A stretch of DNA of 64,000 nt from Antiquaquibacter metalliresistens (GCF_029211225.1 NZ_JARGEM010000003.1:62001-126000); one strand, 5' to 3'; positions 25,430 through 34,413 are shown, counted from the first letter of the stretch. The notes: generated by a model not told the origin, from the letters alone. Made by a program: numbers and translations.

Positions 25430-25441
25430 CGATCTTCTATG
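25424..25441. promoter_or_regulatory. 18-bp operator-like site 2 upstream of pstS
   Basis: TATAGACGATCTTCTATG, with arms ATAGA and TCTAT. It is centred 55 bp from site 1 and overlaps the last PHO repeat and a possible TATAGA -10 box. Confidence 0.6.
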
Positions 25442-25515
25442 TGTACGTCAGCCCTTGCTGGCGCACACATTCCGAAGGTGGCGGCATCATGCCGCCGAAG
25501 AAGGGAACACGCACC

Positions 25516-26460
25516 GTGTCCAAGAAGATTGGCAAGGCGGCCGCGCTGACGGCGACGATCGCCGCTGCGGCTCTGCTCCTGTCCGCCTGTGGCGGCCAGA
25601 CGACCCCGGCGGAGGGCGAAGGCCTCTCGGGCGCCGTCACCGCCGACGGCTCGTCGACCGTCGCTCCGCTGACCGAGGCGGCGGCCGACCAGTTCCGCAG
25701 CGTCGAGGCCGGCGTCAACGTGACCGTCGCGACCTCCGGCACCGGTGGTGGCTTCAAGGCGTTCTGCGCCGGTGAGACCGACATCTCCGACGCCTCGCGT
25801 CCGATCAAGGACGAGGAAGCGGCCGAGTGCGAGGCCAACGGCATCGAGTACACCGAGATCGTGATCGCGAACGACGGCCTCGCGGTCGTCATCAACCCCG
25901 AGAACGACTGGGCCGACGAACTGACCGTCGAGCAGCTCAACAAGATCTGGGCCCCCGAGTCTGAGGGCGTCGTCATGAGCTGGGCCGATGTCGACCCGTC
26001 GTTCCCCGACGTGCCGCTCGCGCTCTTCGGTGCCGGCACCGACTCGGGCACGTTCGACTACTTCACCGACGCCATCAACGGCGAAGAGGGTGCGATCCGC
26101 GCCGACTACAGCCCGTCCGAGGATGACAACATCACCGTTCAGGGTGTCGCTGGCGCCGAGGGCGGCATCGGCTTCTTCGGCCTGAGCTACGCCGAGGAGA
26201 ACGCGGACGTCGTCAAGACGGTCACGGTTGACGGCGTGCTGCCGACGGTCGAGACGGTGCAGGACGGCACGTACACGCCGCTCGCCCGCCCGCTGTTCAT
26301 CTACGTCGCCAACGCCTCGTACACCGACAAGGCGCAGGTCAAGGCGTTCGTCGACTACTACGTCGCGAACGCGGTGGCCATCGCCGAGGTGGCGCTCTTC
26401 GTGCCGCTGACCGAGGAGCAGGTCACGCTCGCCGCTGACGAGCTCGCGACCCTCGGCTAG
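25516..26460 (+). CDS. pstS: phosphate ABC transporter substrate-binding lipoprotein
   Basis: 314 residues from the GTG at 25516. The signal peptide ends LLLSACGGQ, a lipobox, so the protein is anchored outside the membrane. DGSSTVAPLTEAAADQF and ATSGTGGGFKAFCAGETDIS bind phosphate in PstS. It belongs to the shorter SphX-like branch. It captures inorganic phosphate for PstCAB. An upstream ATG at 25489 is possible. The promoter carries PHO-box repeats and two 18-bp palindromic sites. Confidence 0.93.
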   Translation: MSKKIGKAAALTATIAAAALLLSACGGQTTPAEGEGLSGAVTADGSSTVAPLTEAAADQFRSVEAGVNVTVATSGTGGGFKAFCAGETDISDASRPIKDEEAAECEANGIEYTEIVIANDGLAVVINPENDWADELTVEQLNKIWAPESEGVVMSWADVDPSFPDVPLALFGAGTDSGTFDYFTDAINGEEGAIRADYSPSEDDNITVQGVAGAEGGIGFFGLSYAEENADVVKTVTVDGVLPTVETVQDGTYTPLARPLFIYVANASYTDKAQVKAFVDYYVANAVAIAEVALFVPLTEEQVTLAADELATLG

Positions 26461-26520
26461 TTCGACGCAACACACCACGCTGGCCACCACACTCACCAGG
26501 AATCAGGAAACCAAGACCCG

Positions 26521-27477
26521 ATGAGCACAGTCGCCAGCACGGGAGGTCCGGCCACCAGGTCGGACCTCCCGGTCCCCTCCGCCCACTTCGTGGGCAAGCC
26601 TCGCTACGGCGAGTTCGTGATCCGCCTGATCCTGCGCGTCGCCGCAGCCATCACGGTCGTGACGACCATCGGCATCCTGATCGCCCTCGCGGTCCCCTCC
26701 ATCGGCTTCTTCGCCGAGGTGCCGGTGTTCGAGTTTCTGTTCGGCACCCGCTGGGCACCACGATTCGCGGATGCCTCGTTCGGTGTCATCCCGCTGGTCA
26801 CCGCCACCGCGTGGACGACCGTGCTCGCGCTCCTGGTGGCCGTGCCGCTCGGCCTCGGTGCCGCGATCTTCCTCGCCGAATACGCGAGCTCTCGGTTGCG
26901 CAAGATCCTCAAGCCGTTGCTCGAGATCCTCGCCGGCGTGCCGACGGTGGTCTACGGATACTTCGCCCTCCAGTTCGTGCAGTCCACGGTGTTCCGCGAG
27001 TGGCTGCAGCTGCCCACCGGCGCGTTCAGCGTGCTCGCCGCTGGCCTCGTCATGGGCGTCATGATCGTGCCGACGATCGCCTCGATCTCCGAAGACGCGA
27101 TGTCCGCCGTGCCGCAGGCAATGCGCCAGGGCTCGGCCGCGCTCGGCGCCAACCGCATGCAGACCACGCTGCGTGTCGTCTTCCCAGCCGCGCTTTCCGG
27201 CATCGTCGCCGCGATCGTGCTCGGCATCTCCCGAGCCGTCGGCGAGACGATGATCGTCGCGATCGCCGCAGGCAACCAGGCGCGCATCGTCACCAACCCG
27301 CTCGAGCAGGGCCAGACCATGACCGGCTTCATCGCCAACGCCGCCCTCGGCGACTCTCGGGTCGGTTCGCTCGAGTACGACACGCTCTTCGCGGTCGGCC
27401 TGCTGCTCTTCCTCATCACGCTGCTGATCAACTTCATCAGCATCCGCTTCGTCCGCCGCTTCCGGGAGATCTACTGA
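26521..27477 (+). CDS. pstC: phosphate ABC transporter permease PstC
   Basis: 318 residues with six membrane helices. The permease coupling loop is MRQGSAALGANRMQTTLRVV, and it has ETMIVAIAAG. Together with PstA it forms the membrane channel for phosphate. Its stop overlaps the pstA start (TGATG), giving translational coupling. It follows pstS by 60 bp. Confidence 0.95.
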   Translation: MSTVASTGGPATRSDLPVPSAHFVGKPRYGEFVIRLILRVAAAITVVTTIGILIALAVPSIGFFAEVPVFEFLFGTRWAPRFADASFGVIPLVTATAWTTVLALLVAVPLGLGAAIFLAEYASSRLRKILKPLLEILAGVPTVVYGYFALQFVQSTVFREWLQLPTGAFSVLAAGLVMGVMIVPTIASISEDAMSAVPQAMRQGSAALGANRMQTTLRVVFPAALSGIVAAIVLGISRAVGETMIVAIAAGNQARIVTNPLEQGQTMTGFIANAALGDSRVGSLEYDTLFAVGLLLFLITLLINFISIRFVRRFREIY

Positions 27478-28391
27478 TGAGCACGATCGGCAGGACCATC
27501 GCCGGCACCATCCGGCCGGAACGTCCCCTCGCGTCGGGGCGCAACGGCGAGCGCCGCCCGCTCTCGCTGATCTTCCTCATGCTGCTCTGGCTGAGTCTGC
27601 TGATCGCCTTCGGCGTGCTCGTCACCCTCGTGATCACGATCATCATCGACGGGCAGGGGCAGTTCAGCTGGCGCCTGTTCACCGAGTTCCCCGCCTCCGA
27701 CCCCGACCGGGCCGGTGCGCGCCCTGCGATCCTCGGCTCGGCGTGGGTGATCGGCACCACGGCGGTGATGACCATCCCGCTGGGTGTGGCGGCGGCGGTG
27801 CACCTCGAGGAGTTCGCGGACAAGAAGAACTGGTTCAACCGCATGATCGAGCTGAACGTGCAGAACCTGGCGGCCGTGCCATCCATCGTCTATGGCCTGC
27901 TCGCGCTCGCCTTCCTCACCATGCTCGGCGTGCGGGACAAGAACATCGTCATCGCCGGCGCGCTCGCGCTCTCGCTGCTGATCCTGCCGGTGATCATCAT
28001 CTCCACCCGCGAAGCGTTGCGGGCGGTGCCGCAGGACATCAGGCAGGGTTCGCTCGCGCTCGGCGCAACGCAGTGGCAGACCACCTGGCGCCAGACACTG
28101 CCGTCGGCGGTGCCCGGCATCGCGACCGGCTCGATCCTCGCCCTCTCCCGTGCCCTCGGCGAGGCGGCCCCACTGCTCGTGCTCGGCGCGCTCGTGTTCG
28201 TCAGCTTCGACCCCAACGGCCTGCTGAGCGGCTACACGACCCTGCCCATCCAGATCTTCAACTGGACCGGCCGCCCCCAAGAGGGCTTCCACCAGCTCGC
28301 GGCCGCCGCCAGCGTGCTGTTGCTCGGTCTGCTCGTGATCATGAACGGGCTCGCTATCTACATCCGCAACCGATACCAGAAACGGTGGTAA
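27477..28391 (+). CDS. pstA: phosphate ABC transporter permease PstA
   Basis: 304 residues, six helices. The coupling loop is [40 protein letters not shown] is a PstA hallmark. The ATG shares a base with the pstC stop codon. An apparently longer frame upstream is only an antisense-free extension inside pstC, so the short start is right. Confidence 0.95.
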   Translation: MSTIGRTIAGTIRPERPLASGRNGERRPLSLIFLMLLWLSLLIAFGVLVTLVITIIIDGQGQFSWRLFTEFPASDPDRAGARPAILGSAWVIGTTAVMTIPLGVAAAVHLEEFADKKNWFNRMIELNVQNLAAVPSIVYGLLALAFLTMLGVRDKNIVIAGALALSLLILPVIIISTREALRAVPQDIRQGSLALGATQWQTTWRQTLPSAVPGIATGSILALSRALGEAAPLLVLGALVFVSFDPNGLLSGYTTLPIQIFNWTGRPQEGFHQLAAAASVLLLGLLVIMNGLAIYIRNRYQKRW

Positions 28392-28395
28392 CCCG

Positions 28396-29259
28396 ATGAC
28401 CGACACGACCGAGAGCGCCTCGGCGCCCACGATGCACCTGCGGGCGCGCGCGGACGACGGGTTTCTGCCGGACGAGCCCCGCGGCATCCTGCAGGTCGAG
28501 AACGTGGATGTGTACTACGGCAGCTTCCGCGCCGTCACCGACGTGAACCTCAAGTTCGGCCTCAACGAGATCACCGCGCTCATCGGCCCCTCGGGGTGCG
28601 GCAAGTCCACGCTGCTGCGTTCGCTCAACCGCATGAACGACCTCGTCGACGGCGCACGCGTTGAAGGCAAGGTGCTGTTCCAGGGCGAGGACATGTACGG
28701 GCCGAAGGTCGACCCTATCGAGGTGCGGCGGCGCATCGGCATGGTGTTCCAGAAGCCGAACCCGTTCCCGAAGTCGATCTACGACAACATCGCCTACGGC
28801 CCGCGGGTCACCGGCATGCGGGTGTCGAACATGGACGACCTCGTCGAGGAGGCGCTCACCAAGGCCGCCCTCTGGAACGAGGTGAAGGACAAGCTCAAGC
28901 AGTCCGCCTACGGGCTTTCCGGCGGTCAGCAGCAGCGCCTGTGCATCGCCCGCACCATCGCGGTGAAGCCCGACGTGATCCTCATGGACGAGCCCTGCTC
29001 GGCCCTCGACCCGATCGCGACCACCCGCATCGAAGACCTCATGCACGACCTGCGCCAGGACTACACGATCGTGATCGTCACGCACAACATGCAGCAGGCC
29101 GCGCGGGTGGCCGACCGCACCGCGTTCTTCACTGCGCTCGCCGACGAAGGCACGGGCGACCGCACCGGCGTGCTCGTCGAGTTCGGCAAGACCACGCAGA
29201 TCTTCGAGCACCCCGTCGACCAGCGCACCGAGGACTACATCTCCGGCAGGTTCGGGTGA
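28396..29259 (+). CDS. pstB: phosphate ABC transporter ATPase
   Basis: 287 residues. Walker A is [11 protein letters not shown], the Q-loop is VFQKPNPFP, the signature is [15 protein letters not shown], and Walker B is [16 protein letters not shown] followed by [22 protein letters not shown] is specific to PstB. It powers phosphate import. It starts 4 bp after pstA and overlaps the following regulator gene by 4 bp. Confidence 0.96.
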   Translation: MTDTTESASAPTMHLRARADDGFLPDEPRGILQVENVDVYYGSFRAVTDVNLKFGLNEITALIGPSGCGKSTLLRSLNRMNDLVDGARVEGKVLFQGEDMYGPKVDPIEVRRRIGMVFQKPNPFPKSIYDNIAYGPRVTGMRVSNMDDLVEEALTKAALWNEVKDKLKQSAYGLSGGQQQRLCIARTIAVKPDVILMDEPCSALDPIATTRIEDLMHDLRQDYTIVIVTHNMQQAARVADRTAFFTALADEGTGDRTGVLVEFGKTTQIFEHPVDQRTEDYISGRFG

Positions 29260-29969
29260 GTCTCGCGGTCGCGGTTCCCGTGCCGGTGGGGTCGGTGCGC
29301 ATCATCGCGGTGGGGATGCAGTCGCACCTCGCGCGCGGATCCGCGGCCGAGTACCGTCAACGCGGCCTGTGCCTGGTCAGCAGGCCCACCGCCGCGACCG
29401 CGCTGAGCGAGATCGGCAAGGAGCCCGGCTCCGTCGTGCTCGTGCCCAGCGACATCCCCGACTTCCCGCTGCTCGACTTCATCGACGTGGTGAGCACGCT
29501 CGCGCACACCCCGCTGATCCTCGGCATCGTGCCCGGCGTCGACCGCGCCCTCGTCGGTGCCGCGCTGCAGCGCGGCGTGCAGACCACGGTCTCGCTGCCG
29601 GTGACCGCGATGCGCCTCGCCGCCGCCGCGCGCACCGTCGCGCCGGCCGAGGGGGAGGCGCCCGAGATGCTCACCTGCGGCGAACTCACCCTCGACGGCG
29701 GTCGCTACCAGGTGCTCTGGCACGGCCGCGACGTGCACCTGCCGCCGCAGCAGTTCGAGATCCTTCGGCACCTGATGCGCAGCCAGCCGGGGGTGGTCAC
29801 CACGCGCGAGCTCGTCGCCGCGTTCGCCGACGGGCACGCCCTCGACTCCGCGACGCGCGTGCGGGTCGCGATCGGCCGCATCCGCTCCCGCCTGGCACTC
29901 GTGGCACCGGGCGCGCGCTCGCCGATCGAGACCGTGCACAAGATCGGATACCGGGTGCGGGCCGACTGA
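29256..29969 (+). CDS. winged-helix regulator with a degenerate receiver domain, last gene of the pst operon
   Basis: 237 residues, GTG overlapping the pstB stop (GTGA). The C-terminal ~95 residues are an OmpR/PhoB-type winged helix: [20 protein letters not shown] then [14 protein letters not shown] and [10 protein letters not shown]. The N-terminal ~125 residues have the length and strand pattern of a receiver, but the phospho-acceptor position reads [10 protein letters not shown], where Pro replaces the Asp of LLDLxLPD, and the DD pair is absent. It should therefore act without phosphorylation. No kinase is nearby. A role in phosphate or pst feedback is inferred from position only. Confidence 0.82.
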   Translation: MSLAVAVPVPVGSVRIIAVGMQSHLARGSAAEYRQRGLCLVSRPTAATALSEIGKEPGSVVLVPSDIPDFPLLDFIDVVSTLAHTPLILGIVPGVDRALVGAALQRGVQTTVSLPVTAMRLAAAARTVAPAEGEAPEMLTCGELTLDGGRYQVLWHGRDVHLPPQQFEILRHLMRSQPGVVTTRELVAAFADGHALDSATRVRVAIGRIRSRLALVAPGARSPIETVHKIGYRVRAD

Positions 29970-29974
29970 GCCGT

Positions 29975-30943
29975 TCAGACCGCCGGAACGAGTCGCATCT
30001 CGTCGATGAGCCGCAGCACGCGATCACGGATCTCGTCCCGAATGCGGCGCTGCTCGTCCAGGGGCAGGCCCAGCGGGTCGTCGAGCTCCCAGTCCATGTA
30101 GCGGCGGCCGGGGTAGATCGGGCACGCGTCGCCGCAGCCCATCGTCACCACGAAGTCCGCCGCCTGCACCACCTCGTCGGTCAGTGGTTTCGGAAACTCC
30201 GCCGCGATCGGCACGCCGATCTCGTCGAGCACGTTCACGATGTCCGGATGCACCACCGACGCCGGGGCGGACCCCGCCGTGCGCACGTGCACGCGGTCGC
30301 CGGCGAGATGCCGTAGCAGCGCCGACGCGATCTGCGAGCGGCCCGCGTTCTGCACGCACACGAACAGCACCTCGGGGGTGCCGCGCAGCACCAGGCCCTC
30401 CGCGGTCGCGAGCGCGGTGAGGCGGTCCGTCGCGAACCGGGTGGTGAGGGATGCCAGGTGCTGCGTCACCTTCGCCCGCTCGGCCAGCAGGGCGTAGCTC
30501 TCGGCCACGTAGCGCGTGACGGTCTCCGCGGAGAACACGGAGTGAAAGCGGTAGGCCAGGTCGCGGGCGATGGTCGCCGCGATCGGCGGCAGCTCGTCCG
30601 CGCTCACCGCGCGCGGCGGCGTGGGCGGGGTCGCGGGTGCCGGCGCCACCAGCCGGCCGAACCGCACCCAGGCGTCGGCGGTGAGCTGCGGGCGGTCGAG
30701 CGCGTCCTCGGAGACCAGCCCCGCATCCTGCAGCTCGGCGATCGCGCGGGTCACCTCGGTGTCGGCGGTCTCGAGCAGGGCGGCGATCCGGTCGACCGCG
30801 AGCGACTCGCCGCTCGTCGCGATCGCGCTCAGCACCCGCAGTCGCACGGGGTCGGTGAGCACCGCGATCTGGCGTGCGCGCTGGGCCGCCGATGCGGCAT
30901 CCAGGGGCAGCCCGATCGCGCGCGGCGCCTGGTGGGCGTTCAC
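29975..30943 (-). CDS. HTH - helical bundle - ArsC-type low-molecular-weight phosphatase fusion
   Basis: 322 residues. Residues ~10-85 look like an ArsR-type winged helix (DPVRLRVLSAIATSGESLAV). Residues ~110-190 are a three-helix bundle (HSVFSAETVTRYVAESYALL). From ~200 comes a LMW-phosphatase/ArsC fold with the P-loop VLFVCVQNAGRSQIASALL (C-x2-N-x-GRS) and a redox Cys pair GCGDACP. It probably reduces arsenate, and the HTH may link it to regulation. The start is the GTG that overlaps the stop of the ArsR gene by GTGA. It converges with the pst operon. Confidence 0.85.
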   Translation of the reverse strand: MNAHQAPRAIGLPLDAASAAQRARQIAVLTDPVRLRVLSAIATSGESLAVDRIAALLETADTEVTRAIAELQDAGLVSEDALDRPQLTADAWVRFGRLVAPAPATPPTPPRAVSADELPPIAATIARDLAYRFHSVFSAETVTRYVAESYALLAERAKVTQHLASLTTRFATDRLTALATAEGLVLRGTPEVLFVCVQNAGRSQIASALLRHLAGDRVHVRTAGSAPASVVHPDIVNVLDEIGVPIAAEFPKPLTDEVVQAADFVVTMGCGDACPIYPGRRYMDWELDDPLGLPLDEQRRIRDEIRDRVLRLIDEMRLVPAV

Positions 30944-31266
30944 CGCAGCAGGTCCAGGATGCCGTCGCGGCGGTCGGGCGCGATCGACAGCCACACGTAC
31001 TTGCCGCGCGACTGACGCACCAGCAACCCGTCGTCGGACATGATGCGCACGTGATGCGTCACGGTCGGCTGGGAGAGCCCGAGCGCCACCGCAAGATCGC
31101 CGATCGTCGCCTCGCCCGCGGGCGACCCCGCGATCATGCTGAGCAGCTGCAGCCGGGTGGGGTCGGCGACCGCGCGAAGCGTGCGTGCGCGCTCCTCGGC
31201 GACACTGCGCTCCAGCGGCCCACCCGCGACCTCGTGCGGAGCGTCGCGTCGAGCGTGGGCGGCCAT
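30940..31266 (-). CDS. ArsR/SmtB-family repressor
   Basis: 108 residues. The winged helix has LRAVADPTRLQLLSMIAGSP, IGDLAVALGLSQPTVTHHVR and GLLVRQSRGKYVWLSI. The usual ELCVCDL arsenic-binding Cys motif of ArsR is absent, so the inducer ligand, if any, must sit elsewhere. The start ATG lies 6 nt after TACACT (31278-31273), another leaderless gene. It is coupled to the ArsC-type gene behind it and is the likely controller of that pair. Confidence 0.9.
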   Translation of the reverse strand: MAAHARRDAPHEVAGGPLERSVAEERARTLRAVADPTRLQLLSMIAGSPAGEATIGDLAVALGLSQPTVTHHVRIMSDDGLLVRQSRGKYVWLSIAPDRRDGILDLLR

Positions 31267-31272
31267 GCGGAG

Positions 31273-31278
31273 AGTGTA
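31273..31278 (-). promoter_or_regulatory. -10 box of leaderless arsR-type gene
   Basis: On the minus strand TACACT, 6 nt, ATG at 31266. Confidence 0.6.
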
Positions 31279-31334
31279 ACCGGCCTGCCTAGCCGCCGAG
31301 CTGTGGGGGAGGGGGTCATGACGCCCGTTGCCAT

Positions 31335-31392
31335 CGAGTTCGCCAGTTCTGTCGCCTCGAGCGCGCCAGAAGCGGCAGAACTGGCGAACTCG
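31335..31392. repeat. 58-bp hairpin element, copy A3
   Basis: Arms 31335-31355 and 31372-31392 (one mismatch), 16-nt loop. Arm sequence CGAGTTCGCCAGTTCTG. It lies between two divergent genes, so it cannot be a terminator for either. Confidence 0.9.
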
Positions 31393-31429
31393 GCGAGTCC
31401 CGAGCGGGCAGCAAGCGATGCCGCGGCAA

Positions 31430-31435
31430 TAGGCT
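31430..31435 (+). promoter_or_regulatory. -10 box of a leaderless lipoprotein gene
   Basis: TAGGCT, 6 nt, ATG at 31442. Confidence 0.6.
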
Positions 31436-31441
31436 GGGAAC

Positions 31442-32218
31442 ATGAGGTCTGCTCGGCTGGGTGCAGCGATGCTCGTGGGGGCGGTCGTGGCATCCCTCGC
31501 CGGATGCGCGCCGCCCGGCGACCTGCTCGCCCGCCAGCTCGCGGAGCGCGTGATCATCGGCATCGGCGACGACATCACGCCGCCGTACCCGACGCCGCGC
31601 GAGGCCGACTTCCTCGCCGCCTGGGCGGTGGATGACCCGCGCCTCCCGCACGCGCCCGGCGCCGACTACGTGGTGGAGGCGCTGTCGTGGCAGGGCAACT
31701 CGGGCGACGAGACGGGCGCGCGCATCGAGTTGCGGATCACCGTCGACCTGCGCGCGAGTGGCGGCGGGTTCGGCGACCGAAGGGTGCCCGAGGGGCACGC
31801 CGTGCGGTGCTGGCAGCTGACCGTGTTCGGCCTGCACGACTACGACAGCCTGCGGCAGCAGGAGATCGGATGCCCCACCACCCCCGCGCCGCCGCCACCC
31901 ACCCCCGCGCCGATCCCGGACTTCCCCGACGACGTCGACGGCCTTCTCGCCCAGGCGATCACCGGCGCGACCGCAGCGAACATCGACGAGCGGGTGCGCG
32001 AGGCGTTCCCGGAGGACTACTACTCGATCGAGTCGCAGTCGCACGAGGGCGAGCTGGCCGTGGCCCTCGGCATCCCCGCGGAGTCGGAGTGCGCGGTCGG
32101 AGTGGTGCACGCCGACGGGTCCGTTGAGGTGCTGCGTGGCTGGAAGCGCGAGCTGCTGCAACCGGGGGAGATGGGATGCTCGCCGCGCCTGTACTTCTTC
32201 CCGGTGGTGACGCACTGA
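31442..32218 (+). CDS. hypothetical lipoprotein
   Basis: 258 residues. The signal peptide ends VASLAGCAPPG (Cys about 22), a lipobox. A proline-rich stretch (PAPPPPTPAPIPD) at about 145-160 separates two globular halves. CW, GCP, ECAV and GCS cysteines could form disulphides outside the cell. No known domain recognised. Its ATG follows TAGGCT by 6 nt, so the mRNA is leaderless. Confidence 0.78.
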   Translation: MRSARLGAAMLVGAVVASLAGCAPPGDLLARQLAERVIIGIGDDITPPYPTPREADFLAAWAVDDPRLPHAPGADYVVEALSWQGNSGDETGARIELRITVDLRASGGGFGDRRVPEGHAVRCWQLTVFGLHDYDSLRQQEIGCPTTPAPPPPTPAPIPDFPDDVDGLLAQAITGATAANIDERVREAFPEDYYSIESQSHEGELAVALGIPAESECAVGVVHADGSVEVLRGWKRELLQPGEMGCSPRLYFFPVVTH

Positions 32219-32266
32219 GCGTATCGGGCGGGCGGATGCTCCTCCCCGCGCATCACGCCGGGAGCC

Positions 32267-32866
32267 TCAACCGCAGTCGCCCGCGTCGAGCAGTCGCTCG
32301 ATCGCGGGGGCGACGAGATCCTCAAGTTCCGCCTGGTCGAGTTCATTCGTGTAGGAGATCGACAGGGCCTCGAGGCCGAGGTCGCCGCACGTGATCAGCA
32401 TGCTCGAGAACACGTAGTCGCCCAGGTCGTCGCTCGCGTGACTCTGGTACGCGAACGAGTCGTCGCCGACCGGGGTGATCATCGCCCCGTGAAGCACCTC
32501 GCCAGATTCGGGTGCACACGGCGCGAGCGCCTGACGCAGCGCCTCGATGTTCGCGGCAGCGTCGCCGTCGAGGCGCTTGACGACGAGTGCGACACTCTCG
32601 TCCGGTCGGTTCAGGAACTGGGATGCATGGGCGACCGTCTCGAGGTCCGGCCAATCGAACGCGGCGCCCGTGCAGTCGGTGGTTGAACCGTCGACCGGAC
32701 CCTCGTCGGGAACCACGATCCAGCCTGCAGCCTCATTGTCGGTGACCAGGATCGCGGCGAGCTCGGCATTGGCACCAGCGGTCGCGGGGTCCTCCGCGGC
32801 CGCGCACCCCGTGATGGTGAGTGTGGTCAGGGCGCCGATGAGCAGGAGAGATCTCGAGAGTTTCAC
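32267..32866 (-). CDS. hypothetical lipoprotein
   Basis: 199 residues from the GTG at 32866. The signal peptide ends LTITGCAAAED, a lipobox. The mature part is acidic and has DCTGAAFDWP, APCAPESGEV and ITCGDLGLE. It resembles the actinobacterial PknH/DUF-type extracellular sensor folds only loosely, so I leave it unassigned. CAAGAT lies 6 nt before the GTG (leaderless). The divergent gene at 32949 starts 82 bp away with a CAGAAT box in the same geometry. Confidence 0.75.
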   Translation of the reverse strand: MKLSRSLLLIGALTTLTITGCAAAEDPATAGANAELAAILVTDNEAAGWIVVPDEGPVDGSTTDCTGAAFDWPDLETVAHASQFLNRPDESVALVVKRLDGDAAANIEALRQALAPCAPESGEVLHGAMITPVGDDSFAYQSHASDDLGDYVFSSMLITCGDLGLEALSISYTNELDQAELEDLVAPAIERLLDAGDCG

Positions 32867-32948
32867 ATCACGATCTTGGCGATGTCCTGTGCGGTGGCTG
32901 TGCTCCTGGGTGACCCAGTGCGTCGGAGGGGTGCGGCAGAATCTGTCC

Positions 32949-33683
32949 ATGGCGCAGGTTCAGGACGGACTAAATCAGACGCAGGCGTTCGCGCTGATCT
33001 TCGAGACCACGTCCACGCGGAATCTGTTGGGGTATGGCCTATGGGCTCTGCGCAACGCGCGGTTCTGGGAGACGACACGCGACCCGATCCTCACCATGCT
33101 GTCGATCGGTGTCGAAAAGCTGTTGAAGATGTCGCTCGGGTTGACGCACGTCGCGGAGCAAGCCGAGTGGCCGCCGCTAGCGAAGTTTCGGGATACTTGG
33201 CGACACAACATCGTCAGCATGCATGACGACCTCATGCAGGCGATCCGACGCCGACTGCCGGAGGCGACCCATCCCGCTTATGTGGAGTCTCAACTGGTCG
33301 AAGTCGAGGCCGACCCGGTGCTCCCCGTGCTCATGGCCGCGCTCTCTCGCTACGGGCAGAGCGGGCGGTTTTACTACCTTGATGAACTCGCGCTCAGTCC
33401 GCAGACGGGTGAGGACCCGAGTCATATGTGGAGCGAAGCCGAGAACGTGGCGCTGCGCCTCGACCCGGTCATGAAGGCGAAGTTTGAAGCAGCGTCTGGT
33501 TCTGCCCCGGACGTGTTCGACGCATTCATCCATGAGTTGGAGGCGCGCATGGCCGAGTCCATCGAGCGCTGGTGGGATGTGATTGCTCTCGCGGGCAAAC
33601 ACGGCATCCTCGGTGAGCGCGGGAAGGCATGGGGGTTCGATGTCGAGAAGTCGATGGTCGGTCGCCAAGTCCGCGAGAACTAA
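32949..33683 (+). CDS. HEPN-like protein, accessory
   Basis: 244 residues, helical. The segment LSIGVEKLLKMSLGL resembles the first helix of HEPN proteins, and RHNIVSMH gives an R-x6-H arrangement like the HEPN catalytic RX4-6H motif. HEPN proteins are often RNases of toxin or phage-defence systems. I would not call it a toxin without a partner. GC content here is lower than in the core genes. ATG at 32949, 6 nt after CAGAAT. It converges with a second HEPN-like gene. Confidence 0.6.
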   Translation: MAQVQDGLNQTQAFALIFETTSTRNLLGYGLWALRNARFWETTRDPILTMLSIGVEKLLKMSLGLTHVAEQAEWPPLAKFRDTWRHNIVSMHDDLMQAIRRRLPEATHPAYVESQLVEVEADPVLPVLMAALSRYGQSGRFYYLDELALSPQTGEDPSHMWSEAENVALRLDPVMKAKFEAASGSAPDVFDAFIHELEARMAESIERWWDVIALAGKHGILGERGKAWGFDVEKSMVGRQVREN

Positions 33684-33788
33684 CTCCACTTCCACGCACT
33701 GCGTTGACGGTCGAGCAGCGTCGAGAACGTATGCCGCTGCGATGAACCCACCCCACCACAGGAGCACAACGTGTCCTGGGCGCGACAG

Positions 33789-34307
33789 CTAGACGTCGGT
33801 TTGGATTCCTCGGAGGGCAATCTCTGGGAGCGTGGCGAAGTCTCTCTGGATGTCGTACATCCTGGCGCGCAGATCGGCTAGAGCCTTCACCGTCAGGCGA
33901 GGTCCGCCCAGTCTCGCCACGCCGCCCTCATCGAGGGTGTAGTTGACATTCGTTGGAAGCCACTCCACTCCGTCGGATTGGTCCACAAGGGTCCCGTGGA
34001 ATAGCTTGTTGCGATCCTCACGCACTAGCTTCACCGCTTTCAGCCACGTCCTTATTGGCTCGGACACTGTGGGATCGCGATGTTTCAGCAAGGTGAGCGT
34101 GATGTCGGACATGGTGTCACCCGTCAGCCGTCGAACCAAGACCGTAGCGGCAGGCTCGTCTAGCTCGACCACCCCCAGAAAGACACGAGATACGTAGAAT
34201 TCGACTCGAGACCACGCGACGAGGAGCCGTCCAAGGCTTGCTTCGATCTCTAGCCACCGCGCCTCATAGTCCCCGTGAGAGCTCGCAGCGTTGTTCTCGT
34301 CGGTCAT
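33789..34307 (-). CDS. HEPN-like protein, accessory
   Basis: 172 residues from the ATG at 34307 (GGAG just upstream); a longer start at 34406 has no ribosome site. A helix EASLGRLLVAWSRVEFYVSR is followed by VREDRNKLFHGTL, the canonical RNxxxH of HEPN domains (R-N-K-L-F-H). GC content is about 55-60%, clearly below the ~70% of the window. It sits between the second HEPN-like gene and a tRNA-Gly whose 3' end is repeated next to it. Likely acquired; partner not evident. Confidence 0.6.
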   Translation of the reverse strand: MTDENNAASSHGDYEARWLEIEASLGRLLVAWSRVEFYVSRVFLGVVELDEPAATVLVRRLTGDTMSDITLTLLKHRDPTVSEPIRTWLKAVKLVREDRNKLFHGTLVDQSDGVEWLPTNVNYTLDEGGVARLGGPRLTVKALADLRARMYDIQRDFATLPEIALRGIQTDV

Positions 34308-34413
34308 GACCACTCCGTCCTTCAGCATTGGAAGAGTACTTAGGATCCCGAAGCGCGTGCGCTCGAACACAGGCGAGGGTGTCTTCACGCGAATGCCAGC
34401 GGGCAATTGTCCG

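Noticed and set aside
25302-25515. Riboswitch upstream of pstS
   Set aside because: The only structure is short palindromes and PHO-type repeats that explain DNA binding; no conserved aptamer pattern seen.
31335-31392. Intrinsic terminator
   Set aside because: No T-run, and it lies between divergent genes.
33684-33788. Small gene between the two HEPN-like genes
   Set aside because: Short frames lack ribosome sites and typical codon use.
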